Of a stretch of 64,000 nt of DNA, positions 52,154 to 61,139 are shown piece by piece (the stretch's first letter is position 1; every line of letters starts with the position of its first letter). This stretch comes from VBDM01 sp963699535. Lineage in GTDB: Bacteria > Pseudomonadota > Gammaproteobacteria > Burkholderiales > SG8-39. Below the pieces are notes generated by a model that saw only the letters and a program-made list of their open reading frames with translations, did no database searches and was not told where the DNA came from. The stretch lies in the NCBI GenBank assembly GCA_963699535.1, contig CAVOUJ010000023.1:216064-280063 (forward strand), read 5' to 3'. A program made the position numbers and the translations under genes.

Positions 52154-52399
52154 ATGTTGGCCCGTGAGAGAACCGCACGCAAGCGTAAGAAAGTCAACCT
52201 GAACATCGATCACGATCTGCTCGAGCGGGCGAGGCGCCTCAAGCTCAACCTGTCGCTAGCGGTCGAGGCCGGTCTCGCCGAAGCCATCCGCCGGCACGAG
52301 CGCGCGCAGTGGCTGGAGAACAATTGTGCTGCGCTCGACGCCTACAACGAGCACGTGGAAAGGCACGGAGTATTCAGCGAGGGGCTGCGATCCTTCTGA
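52154..52399 (+). CDS. CcdA-like antitoxin without a visible CcdB partner
   Basis: 81 residues: TARKRKKVNLNIDHDLLERA and LNLSLAVEAGLAEAIRRHERAQWLENN, ending YNEHVERHGVFSEGLRSF. This is the ribbon-helix-helix DNA-binding head and unstructured toxin-binding tail of CcdA. The toxin gene should follow within a few bases, but the next gene is an FKBP rotamase nearly 200 bp away and no CcdB-like frame fits. So it is an orphan antitoxin or a solo regulator. Confidence 0.82.
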   Translation: MLARERTARKRKKVNLNIDHDLLERARRLKLNLSLAVEAGLAEAIRRHERAQWLENNCAALDAYNEHVERHGVFSEGLRSF

Positions 52400-52592
52400 T
52401 GGTTCCGGCGCCGGCCGGATTTCGATGCTGCGCGGTCGCCCGCCGGCAAATACTTGTAGCCAATCGCGGCAATTTGGCGTACAGTGCGCCTCCCGCTGCG
52501 CCGCAACAACGTCCCCGCCGCCCCGTACGGCCCGTCTTTCCGGGGACCCGGTTTTCGCTTGGCGCCCCAGTTTCAACCATGAGGAAATGCCC

Positions 52593-52941
52593 ATGTCCAC
52601 CATTACTACTACTGCAAGCGGACTGACCATCGAAGACACCGTCATCGGCGCGGGCCGCACCGCCTTGTCCGGCCGCGACGTCGTCGTGCACTACGCCGGC
52701 TGGCTCGCCGACGGAACGCAATTCGACTCGAGCAAGGAAAAGAAGGACCCCTTCGAGTTCACCCTCGGCAAGAAAGAAGTCATGGACGGCTGGGAAGAAG
52801 GCCTGCTCCGGCATGAAAGTCGGCGGCACGCGCAAGCTCGTCATCCCGCCGCAGCTCGCCTACGGCCAGGACGGCGCCGGCGACACCATCCCGCCGAACG
52901 CCACGCTCACCTTCGAAGTCGAGCTGCTCTCGGTTTCCTGA
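52593..52941 (+). CDS. FKBP-type peptidyl-prolyl isomerase, one frame break
   Basis: About 115 residues of the single-domain FKBP type. SGLTIEDTVIGAGRTALSGR is followed by VVVHYAGWLADGTQFDSSK, FEFTLGKKEVMDGWEEG, then a break near 52805. After it comes MKVGGTRKLVIPPQLAYG and IPPNATLTFEVELLSVS. Removing one base restores the family-typical line. Cytosolic (no signal). The ATG at 52593 follows GAGGAAATG. Confidence 0.88.
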
Positions 52942-52948
52942 AAAACCG

Positions 52949-53374
52949 TTACCGCGCGGCGGCGAACCCCGCGGGCGTCACGATGCGAAACGGCAGCGCG
53001 CGCCGCGCGAGCTTCAACAGCGCCCGGTCGCGGGTGACGAGAAACCCCGCGCCCGCGGCGAGCGCCGCCTCCAGGAACTTCTGATCGTCCCGGTCGCGGC
53101 AGGCGGGCAAGCGCGTTCGCTCCGCTTCTTCCACAACCCACTCGATCCGGCGCGCCAGTCGCCGGCTCTCGGCGAGGCAGGCTGAGACGTCGACCACGCG
53201 CTTACCCAAGTCGTAGCCGAGCGCACGTTCCAGCTCCGCCTCGCAGTCCGCGGCCATGAAAACATTCGCGCGCCCCGCCGCGACCGTGGCCCTGATCGTC
53301 GCCATCGAGGGATCGTCGAACACCAGCCAGTCGAGCCAGACGTTGGTGTCGAGCACGAGCCGCAACTTAGTCAC
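52949..53374 (-). CDS. PIN-domain protein (putative toxin, COG1569-like)
   Basis: 141 residues. PIN acidic residues: LDTNVWLDWLVF, then E in ADCEAELERAL, and D in CRDRDDQKFLEAALAAGAGFLVTRD. This is the pattern of putative toxin PIN proteins. No antitoxin gene touches it. The GTG start lies 5 bases after AGGAGGGG, which is the 3' arm of a family 1 repeat hairpin (53379-53401), so ribosome access may be gated by that hairpin. The stop lies 7 bp from the convergent FKBP gene's stop. Confidence 0.85.
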   Translation of the reverse strand: MTKLRLVLDTNVWLDWLVFDDPSMATIRATVAAGRANVFMAADCEAELERALGYDLGKRVVDVSACLAESRRLARRIEWVVEEAERTRLPACRDRDDQKFLEAALAAGAGFLVTRDRALLKLARRALPFRIVTPAGFAAAR

Positions 53375-53378
53375 GATA

Positions 53379-53426
53379 TCCCCTCCTCATCTTGAGGAGG
53401 GGTGCCCGCGCAGCGGGCGGGGTGGT
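53379..53426. repeat. family 1 repeat forming a ribosome-site hairpin for the PIN gene
   Basis: Minus strand: CCCCTCCTC, AAGAT, GAGGAGGGG, then ATATC and the GTG start of the PIN gene. The outer part reads ACCACCCCGCCCGCTGCGCG. The arm AGGAGGGG is a perfect Shine-Dalgarno match and CCCCTCCT is its exact complement, so the hairpin hides the site when folded. Confidence 0.7.
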
Positions 53427-53439
53427 CTAGCTGCTTGCA

Positions 53440-53802
53440 CTACCGCTTTCCCCCCAGCTCCCCCTTCTCGATCAGCCGCAACAGATCGTCCGCGCCACCG
53501 ACGAGCACGCCCTTCACGAACACCATGGGAAACGTCGGCCACCCGGTCCACAGCTTGAGCGGGAGACGGCGGCGGTATCCGCCGAGATAACTTCCGTATT
53601 CGAGATACTTGTACGCGAGACCGGCCGCGTCCAGCGCCCTCCTCGCCCTCTTCGGCGCCGGATTCTGCCTCATGCCCACCACGACGATGTCGTTCGCCGC
53701 CACCGCCGCCTGGACCTCCTTCACGATGTCGGTCTTCCAGTTCGCGATCTTGTCGCGCACTGCGGGATGGATTCTCTCTTCGGGGAGGATGTTGCGGGGC
53801 AT
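53440..53802 (-). CDS. glutaredoxin-like protein lacking active-site cysteine
   Basis: 120 residues with the glutaredoxin-like end KYLEYGSYLGGYRRRLPLKLWTGWPTFPMVFVKGVLVGGADDLLRLI. This carries the TFPMVF cis-proline loop and GGADD of monothiol glutaredoxins. Where CGFS or CPYC should stand the line reads VVVGMRQNPAPKRARRALD, and there is no cysteine in the whole protein. This fits a known cysteine-free glutaredoxin-like group; a non-redox role is likely (inference). Confidence 0.8.
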   Translation of the reverse strand: MPRNILPEERIHPAVRDKIANWKTDIVKEVQAAVAANDIVVVGMRQNPAPKRARRALDAAGLAYKYLEYGSYLGGYRRRLPLKLWTGWPTFPMVFVKGVLVGGADDLLRLIEKGELGGKR

Positions 53803-53824
53803 GGGATTTCCTTTTTTTCAGGGC

Positions 53825-54328
53825 CTACCTGAAGGCTCGCCGTGTTCCGGATGCCGGCCGTGCGCCGATCGAGTATGGCGCTCGTCGTTGCTTGAGCACC
53901 CTCGGTGCCGGGCGCGCATCCGCCAGCAATGCTTCCGCGATCGAGCGCGGCGTATGGATCGTCACGCCGTGGATCGCCTTGCCGTAGAGCCGGCCGAAAT
54001 GCGTGCGATCGCCCGTGACCAGGGCTTCGCAGCGATGACGGATCGCCGCAGCGAGCACCGGCCGATCCTTTTCCGGAAGGGGCAACGCTCCCTCGAGGGC
54101 GGGATCGGGCGCGTGTATCGGTCCGACCTGCACGCGCGAGAGCAGCCTGTCGAGGGCAGCCGGCCCGCCGCTCGACTTCGCGGCGAGATTGCGGCGCGCC
54201 TCTTCCACGACGAACCCGTCGGCCCAGCATTCATGACCGGCCTCGATCAGCAGATCCAGCAGCCGCCTCACGGCGCCGTCGGACTTGGCGGCGGAAAAGA
54301 GGATGTTTGCGTCGAGGAAAACCCGCAT
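53825..54328 (-). CDS. PIN-domain protein, probable toxin of a VapBC-like pair
   Basis: 167 residues. MRVFLDANILFSAAKSD gives the first aspartate, E in FVVEEARRNLA, and D in EKDRPVLAAAIRHRCEALVTGD. The C-terminal tail (ARPAPRVLKQRRAPYSIGARP) is long and basic. It follows the AbrB-type gene by 10 bp in the same direction, the usual antitoxin-toxin order. Likely an RNase toxin acting on tRNA or mRNA (family knowledge). Confidence 0.85.
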   Translation of the reverse strand: MRVFLDANILFSAAKSDGAVRRLLDLLIEAGHECWADGFVVEEARRNLAAKSSGGPAALDRLLSRVQVGPIHAPDPALEGALPLPEKDRPVLAAAIRHRCEALVTGDRTHFGRLYGKAIHGVTIHTPRSIAEALLADARPAPRVLKQRRAPYSIGARPASGTRRAFR

Positions 54329-54338
54329 CGTCCGGCGA

Positions 54339-54581
54339 TCAGCGCGCGGATTTTTTCTTGCGGGGAAGCACCTTCTCGAGATCGGCCTCGGCTTGGTCGA
54401 ACTCGCCGATCCGCTTGTCGCTGTAGATCTCGACCGGAAGCGTCACCGCGGGTCGCAGGAGCAGGCCCTCGGGCGTTGTTTCGGCGATGAGATGATCGTC
54501 GGGCTTGAGGCCGAGCGCTGCGCGGAGCTTCGCCGGCAGCGTCACGACGCCGCGGCTGGTGACGGTGAGGGTGGCTTTCAT
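54339..54581 (-). CDS. AbrB/SpoVT-type DNA-binding protein, probable antitoxin
   Basis: 80 residues: MKATLTVTSRGVVTLPAKLRAALGLKPDDHLIAETTPEGLLLRP, the swapped-hairpin AbrB fold. A tail EFDQAEADLEKVLPRKKKSAR can bind the PIN partner. It lies immediately upstream of the PIN gene at 53825. Probably also represses the pair's promoter. Confidence 0.88.
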   Translation of the reverse strand: MKATLTVTSRGVVTLPAKLRAALGLKPDDHLIAETTPEGLLLRPAVTLPVEIYSDKRIGEFDQAEADLEKVLPRKKKSAR

Positions 54582-54640
54582 CGACGCAGACTAGCAGAAA
54601 TGCAGTAATGCTGCAAAGCGGCTGTGGCGGCCAGCCGGAT

Positions 54641-54922
54641 CTACGCCTGCTGCGAGGGGCGATTCAGTACGGCGAGGAGATTGAGGCAGATGAGGTGGAC
54701 GATGCGCTTTTTCTCCGCGCTCGCCCGCTTGCGCCTGAGCTGATTGCAGAGCACGCGGGCGGCGGTCAGCTCGGGCGCGAGGCTGCGTTTCGTCACCGGA
54801 TTGCGCCGGGGGAGCGGTTTCCCGGCGAAGAGCTCGCCGGATGCCCCGGTCGCGGGGATGGGGCTCGCGCGCTGCGCGGCGCGAGCGCGCAACGTGCTTG
54901 GGGCGGGCGCCAGCGGGCTCAC
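54641..54922 (-). CDS. unknown small basic protein, copy 2 (second gene of a duplicated pair)
   Basis: 93 residues from a GTG overlapping the previous stop as GTGA. The N-terminus (SPLAPAPSTLRARAAQRASP) is unlike copy 1. From SGELFAGK it aligns, and the last 45 residues are almost identical (SLAPELTAARVLCNQLRRKR, ASAEKKRIVHLICLNLLAVL). No known family. See copy 1 at 50783. Confidence 0.65.
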   Translation of the reverse strand: MSPLAPAPSTLRARAAQRASPIPATGASGELFAGKPLPRRNPVTKRSLAPELTAARVLCNQLRRKRASAEKKRIVHLICLNLLAVLNRPSQQA

Positions 54923-55128
54923 ATGCCCCGCCGCAGACGGATCTCCATGAAGCTGTTGAGCCGGTCGGCGAAATCGATATAGCCGTCGTCGATCGCCTTG
55001 AACGCGATTCTCTCGAACGGCTCCTGCCGGTCGATCGCCTGCGCCGTCTTGCTCTGCGCGGGCAGGGTCGGGCGAAACTCCGCGAGAAAATCTTCCAGAT
55101 CGGCGTTCTGTCCTATGTCGGCCTCCAC
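54919..55128 (-). CDS. unknown small protein, copy 2 (first gene of a duplicated pair)
   Basis: About 69 residues. It shares AIDRQEPFERIAFKAIDDGY and LEDFLAEFRPTLPA with copy 1. The codon homologous to the copy 1 ATG is ATA here, so I placed the start at the GTG 55128 (GGAGG 11 bases before); 55164 is the other option. The start is uncertain and the coding call is supported mainly by the paralogue. Coupled to the gene at 54641. Confidence 0.62.
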   Translation of the reverse strand: MEADIGQNADLEDFLAEFRPTLPAQSKTAQAIDRQEPFERIAFKAIDDGYIDFADRLNSFMEIRLRRGM

Positions 55129-55225
55129 GTATCCAAGAACCTCCGTCGTCGACCTTGCGGGCACCTCTCCTGCCGGGGCACGGTACCGGAGCCATATTTC
55201 GATTGTGTGAATGCTCTCCTCCTCA

Positions 55226-55400
55226 TCCCCTCCTCATCTTGAGGGTGAGGCGGGGTTTCGAAGGACGCGCCTGCGCGCGTCCGAGCCGCCGAACGCCAGC
55301 GGCGCTGCAGCGCGGCTGGCCGGGGCGGGTGGCGCGAAGCGCCGGGGTGGTGGAGGGGATGCCGCGCGACAGCTCGAGGCGGGGTGCAGCCGAAGCGGCG
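55226..55400. repeat. degenerate family 1 repeat region
   Basis: A broken first hairpin at 55226-55255 (CCCCTCCTCATCTTGAGGGT) and a direct second-stem piece at 55325-55353 (GGTGGCGCGAAGCGCCGGGG) are separated by about 70 bases. That insert contains its own hairpin GGACGCGC/GCGCGTCC. A further decayed copy (GCAGCCGAAGCGGCGGGGGG) follows. The stretch fills the gap before the ion-channel gene. Confidence 0.6.
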
Positions 55401-55406
55401 GGGGGC

Positions 55407-56195
55407 TCAGCGCTCCGGAAGCGGCGCGCCGCAATCCCGGCAGTAGCGCGCCGACGCGGCGTGGTTCGCGGTTCCGCAGGCGTCGCAGCGCCGCGGCCCC
55501 TCCTCCTCCGGCTCCTGCAGGCGCTGCCGGGTGATCTCGGCGGTGACGATGCCGGTCGGCACCGCGAGGACGCCCCAGCCGAGCAGCATGATGAAGCTCG
55601 CGATCGTGCGGCCGAGACCGGTCTTCGGAACGATGTCGCCGTAGCCCACCGTGCTCATGGTCGAGATCGCCCAATAGATGCCGACCGGAATGCTGGTGAA
55701 GCCGTTCTCCGGCCCCTCGACCACGTACATCACCGTGCCGAGCACGAACACGACGATCGCCACCGTGCCGATGAAGACGAGGATCCTGCGCTTGCTCGCG
55801 GCGAGCGCCGCGCCGAGCGCGCGGTACTCGCGCATGTAGGCGGTGAGCTTGAGGATCCGGAAAACGCGCAACACGCGCAAGAGGCGCACGTCCATCAGCG
55901 CCCGCAGCCCCGGGAAGAAGAACGCGAGGTAAGTCGGCAGGATCGCAAGCACGTCGACGACGCCGAAGAAGCTCTTCGCATAGCGCGCCGGCCTCTCGAC
56001 GCAGGCGAGCCGCACCAGGTATTCGGCGGTAAAGAGCAGCGTGAAGCCCCACTCGAGCGCGTAGAACAGGCGCGGGTAGCGCCCGCCGATGCTCTGCATG
56101 CTGTCGAGCATCACCACCGCCACGCTCGCGAAAATCGCGAGAATCAGCGCGACGTCGAATACCTTGCCGGCGCGCGTGTCCGACTCGAAAATCAC
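55407..56195 (-). CDS. voltage-gated potassium-channel-like ion transporter
   Basis: 262 residues. Six-helix pattern with an S4-like basic helix (DVRLLRVLRVFRILKLTAYMREYR) and the pore YWAISTMSTVGYGDIVPKT, whose TVGYGD is the potassium filter. After the last helix comes a zinc-ribbon-like tail with CDACGTANH and CRDCGAPLPER. The start is a GTG at 56195; a longer start in the same frame is unclear because the upstream ATG at 56295 is in another frame, perhaps through an indel. Confidence 0.88.
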   Translation of the reverse strand: MIFESDTRAGKVFDVALILAIFASVAVVMLDSMQSIGGRYPRLFYALEWGFTLLFTAEYLVRLACVERPARYAKSFFGVVDVLAILPTYLAFFFPGLRALMDVRLLRVLRVFRILKLTAYMREYRALGAALAASKRRILVFIGTVAIVVFVLGTVMYVVEGPENGFTSIPVGIYWAISTMSTVGYGDIVPKTGLGRTIASFIMLLGWGVLAVPTGIVTAEITRQRLQEPEEEGPRRCDACGTANHAASARYCRDCGAPLPER

Positions 56196-56361
56196 GACGA
56201 AGAGCGTGCGCCGCCAGCCGCCCCGCGGCCGGCCGAAGCTCGCCGCTTCGGGGGAGCTCGCCGGATTCCGGGGCCGGGGAGGAACGCGCGCTCATGGGAG
56301 CGCCAGCTTAGCCGATCGGGAGCGGCGTTCAAGCGCCTCGGCTGCCGTGTCGGGGTCGTAA

Positions 56362-56409
56362 TCCCCTCCTCATCTTGAGGAGGGGTGCCCGCGAAGCGGG
56401 CGGGGTGGT
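56362..56409 (+). repeat. family 1 repeat, rightmost copy
   Basis: CCCCTCCTCATCTTGAGGAG hairpin plus TGCCCGCGAAGCGGGCGGGG. It lies 19 bp before the exonuclease start. No copy was seen to the right of this point. Confidence 0.85.
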
Positions 56410-56427
56410 GCTACCCTGCACGCCTTT

Positions 56428-57036
56428 ATGAACCCCGCCGATCCGCAAACCGCAGCCGCCCGCACCATCTCGCGGGAAGACCTGGTGAAGCTCCCCGTCC
56501 GCCGCTGCGAGGGCCGGGTGTGCGTGGTGGCGACGCCGGAGGACCTGGAAGAAGCGCGGGCCGACCTGCGCTCAGAGAGCGTCGTCGGCCTCGATACCGA
56601 GACCCGGCCCGCGTTCAAGAAAGGCGAGAGCCACCTGCCGTGCCTGGTGCAGATCGCCACCGCGCGCGCCGTGTACCTCTTCCAGCTGCGCCGCACCGAA
56701 GCCTTCCCCGTCCTCGCCGAGCTCCTCGGCGATGCGCGCATCGTCAAGGCCGGCGTGGGACTGAAGTACGACCTCTCCAAACTGAAGAACGTCTTCGCCT
56801 TCGAAGAGAAAAACGTCCTCGACCTGGGGCACGCCGCGCGCGCGGGCGGCTCGGGCCAGACCGGCGTCCGCAACCTCGCCGGGATCTACCTCGGCTTTCG
56901 CATCCCCAAAGGCACCAGCACCTCCAACTGGGCCGCGCACCACCTCAACGCGAAGCAGATCGCCTACGCCGCGACGGATGCGTGGGTTTGCCGGGAGTTG
57001 TACCTGAAATTCCAGAGCCTGGGCCTGCTCGCCTAG
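56428..57036 (+). CDS. 3'-5' exonuclease, ribonuclease D-like
   Basis: 202 residues, the DEDD exonuclease domain alone (no HRDC). Exo I VVGLDTETRPAF, Exo II LKYDLSKLKNVFAF and Exo III YAATDAWVCRELY are all present, with catalytic D-x-E, D and D. TSTSNWAAHHLNAKQI precedes Exo III. Probably trims RNA 3' ends. It is convergent with the helicase gene. Confidence 0.9.
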   Translation: MNPADPQTAAARTISREDLVKLPVRRCEGRVCVVATPEDLEEARADLRSESVVGLDTETRPAFKKGESHLPCLVQIATARAVYLFQLRRTEAFPVLAELLGDARIVKAGVGLKYDLSKLKNVFAFEEKNVLDLGHAARAGGSGQTGVRNLAGIYLGFRIPKGTSTSNWAAHHLNAKQIAYAATDAWVCRELYLKFQSLGLLA

Positions 57037-57062
57037 TCCGGCGCCCTTCTGCGTCGAAAGCC

Positions 57063-59152
57063 TCAACCCTTCCTCAGATCGTCCAGAAACTCCGACGCCG
57101 GCTCGACGCTCGTCACCAGCAGGTGATCCCGCGCGCGGGTGCAGGCGACGTAGAGCAGATGGCGCTCGGTGTTGTAGACCTCTTCCAGGTCGGTGTCGTC
57201 GGCCACGGTCTCGATGCGCGATTGCAGGGGAATGATCTCGTCGTCGCAGGCCATCACCGCCACCGCGCGGAACTCCAGGCCCTTGGCCAGGTGCATGGTG
57301 CCGATCGAAACGTGACCGCTGGTCGTCTCGACGTGCTCGTCGAGCACCTTGAACGGCAGCCCGGCCTTGGCTGACCGCTGCGCGCGCTCGGTCCAGTTCG
57401 GCCTCGGAGCGCACGAAGACGCCGATCTCGTGCGGCGCGACGCCCTCCTTGCCGCGCTCGGCGATCCAGGCGCCGACGGCGCCGATTTCCTCGTCCTGGC
57501 GTGCCGAAGGCTCGCACGTCGGGGCCGGTCCGTTGAACACCGAGACGGTGCCGCGCCGCTCCTCGGTGTTGCCGTCCACGTCGGACACCTCCGGCGCCAG
57601 CAGCCGGTCGGCCTGCGTTCGATCTGATGCGAGGTCCGGTAGTTGATGTGCAGGGTGCGGGCGCGGCCGCGAATATCGACGCCGAGCGACTTCCACGAGA
57701 ACGGCTGCTGGAAGATCCGCTGCCCCAGGTCGCCGGCAAAGAAGAGCCCGTTCGGGCGCTCCGCGCCGAGCGCGGCGAGGAAGCGCAATTGCGGCAACGC
57801 TCACGTCCTGCGCCTCGTCGACCACGACGAAGTCGAAGGGCGGCTGCTTGCGGCCCGCCAGCTCGCTGGCGAGCCGGCTGAACATCGCGGCGTGCGTCAT
57901 CAAGCCCTTCGGCCTTCAAGTCGCGCACGCACCGCTCGAAGATCGCCCACAGCGCGGCGCGCTGCGCTTCCGGCAGGCGGGTCTTCCGGCCCAGGCGCTT
58001 GACGTCGCGATACGCCTCCCAGCTGTCCAGCTGCCAGGCGTCGACGACGTTCTTCCCACTCGGTCAGCAGGAAGCGCAGGCTGAACTTCTGACCCGCCGT
58101 CGCCTCGGCCGCCTCGGCGAGCCAGCCGCGGATCTGCATCGCGCGAGGCGATGTTCGGGCGGACCGAAGTGCCGCTCATAGAGCCGCTCGCCGATCGCGT
58201 CCATCGCGTGCACTTCCAGCCGCTCGGCCAGACGCGGCTCGTTGCTGATCAGGCGCCGCAGCCTCGTCCGCAGCGCATTCGCCAGCGTGTCGGAGAACGT
58301 GGTGAGCAGCACGCGGCTGTCCGGGTGGCTTGCGGGCCAGGAACACGGCCCGGTGCAGCGCGACGATGGTCTTGCCCGTGCCGGCCGAGCCGGAGACCCG
58401 CGCCGGGCCGGCGTAGTCGCGCTCGACCCACTGCGCGCTGCGCCGGATGGAGGAAGATCGTCCACTTGTCCCACGGGTACTCGAGCGCGCGCTCCAGCTC
58501 CTCGACATCGCTCATGACGCGGAAGCGGCGCTGCGCGTCGGGATGCTCGAACGGATCGAGTCCCGGCGCGGCGCTGACGCGCTGCGCACGCTGCGGCTGA
58601 CCGCCGGTCGCCAGCTCCAGCAGCGCCTCGGCCGCCTCGCTCGGCAGATGGTCGGCCAAGTCCAGCAGAGCTGTCTTCGTCGGCCTGCCGCACGTCGGCC
58701 AGCCATTCGGCCGGCACACCGTAGCCCAGCAACTCCTCGTCGGAACGCTGCGCAAACAGCGGCGGCTTGGCGCGGCGCGGGCTGCTGCCACCTCGACGTA
58801 CTTGGGAACGGCGATCTCCTCGACGCGCTCGCGAATCTCCACCAACTGCGCCGCGCCGGTCTTCGGATGCGTCTCCAGCTTGCGCCGCTCGGCCCACGCG
58901 TAGGCCTTGTCGTGGTGATCGACGTAGCAGAGCAGCAGGCTCGCCGGGCGTCTTGTGGACGATCAGCCGGATGTCGCTGCTGACGCGCACCGACCAGAAG
59001 TTCTTGTCCCTGCGCCTTGTCGAGCTTGTGGAAGCTCATGCCCGGATTGGCCGGGTTCATCTGCAGGTCGAAGGCCGTCGTCTTGACGGCCTTCTGCTCG
59101 TCGCCGGTCAGGCGGGCGAGGCTGTCGGTGAAGGTGTCGGCGATGCGGAATT
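57063..59152 (-). CDS. UvrD/REP-type helicase, about ten frame breaks and no start codon
   Basis: Collinear pieces in changing frames rebuild a helicase of about 690 residues. The N-terminus is FRIADTFTDSLARLTGDEQK and MSFHKLDKAQ. VSSDIRLIVHKT, the P-loop SGSAGTGKTIVALHRAVFLA, DFVVVDEAQDVS and GDLGQRIFQQPFSWKSLG follow. Near the end are HLAKGLEFRAVAVMACDDEI and NTERHLLYVACTRARDHLLV. Two breaks I resolved (near 58952 and 59010) are CC read as CCC and GG read as GGG. The first three or so residues and the start codon are missing because the sequence switches to another gene at about 59153. Confidence 0.82.
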
Positions 59153-60451
<1,299 letters not shown>

Positions 60452-60462
60452 CTGGCGGCGAG

Positions 60463-61063
60463 GTGGCCGCGACGCGCGTTGCGCTGCTGGAGCTGCGCGA
60501 CGAACGGCGGCTGGTGCAGGAAGGGTACGACCTGCTCGACGAAAAGCGCGTGCTGCTCGCGACGGAAATCCTGCGACAGTTGCGCGAACACACCGCGACG
60601 CAAGTGCTGCTAGATCAGCTCTGGCCAGCGGCCCGTGCAGCGCTGGCCGGCGCGGCGGAAGTCCACGGTTTCGAGGACCTGACCGTCGAACCGCCGTGCC
60701 CGCTCGACGCAGCCCTGCTGCGCCAGGGCTGGCGGACGTTCCTCGGCCTGAGGCTGGGGGAAGCGGCGCTGGACCAGACCGCCTGCGTGCCCGCCACGCC
60801 ACCCCGTGCATGACTCGCCCGAGCTGAAACACTGCGCCGGCGCGTTCCGGCGCCTGACTGTCGAGCTGGTGGCGCAAGCGGCGCGGGCGGCCAACCTACG
60901 GCGGTTGATTGAGGAATACCGGCGCACCGAGAGGCGCGCCCGCGCCCTGGAGAACGTGCTGCTGCCGGAAATCGACCGCTCGCTGCGGTTCATCGAGGAA
61001 CAACTTGATGCGGTGGACCAGGAAGAAGCCGTCCGCGTCCGCAACGCCGCCAGGGCGCACTGA
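60463..61063 (+). CDS. V-type ATP synthase subunit D, one frame break
   Basis: About 199 residues of the central-stalk D subunit. The helical start is ATRVALLELRDERRLVQEGYDLLDEKRVLLATEILRQL. After a break near 60800 comes the C-terminal helix LRRLIEEYRRTERRARALENVLLPEIDRSLRFIEEQLDAVD. The family order B-then-D matches bacterial V-type operons. The start GTG at 60463 is 12 bp after the B stop; an ATG at 60444 in another frame may be the true start if an indel intervenes. Confidence 0.82.
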
Positions 61064-61139
61064 GCCCATCCGGCAGCTTTTGGGCTTGACCGCCGGGGCA
61101 GCGGGTCGCTAGCGTGCGGCCTACTTCGGGAGGGCATGC

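Noticed and set aside
54608..54982. Plus-strand frame across the duplicated module
   Set aside because: Substitutions between the two copies fall at first positions of this frame, that is at third positions of the minus-strand frame, so the minus-strand gene is the real one.
37543..56409. CRISPR array
   Set aside because: Copies are palindromic, face both ways, are spaced irregularly by genes, and no cas gene is present.
57063..59152. Helicase as a genuine pseudogene
   Set aside because: All domains remain collinear and conserved between breaks, and neighbouring unrelated genes show the same kind of one-base indels, so sequencing error is the simpler reading.
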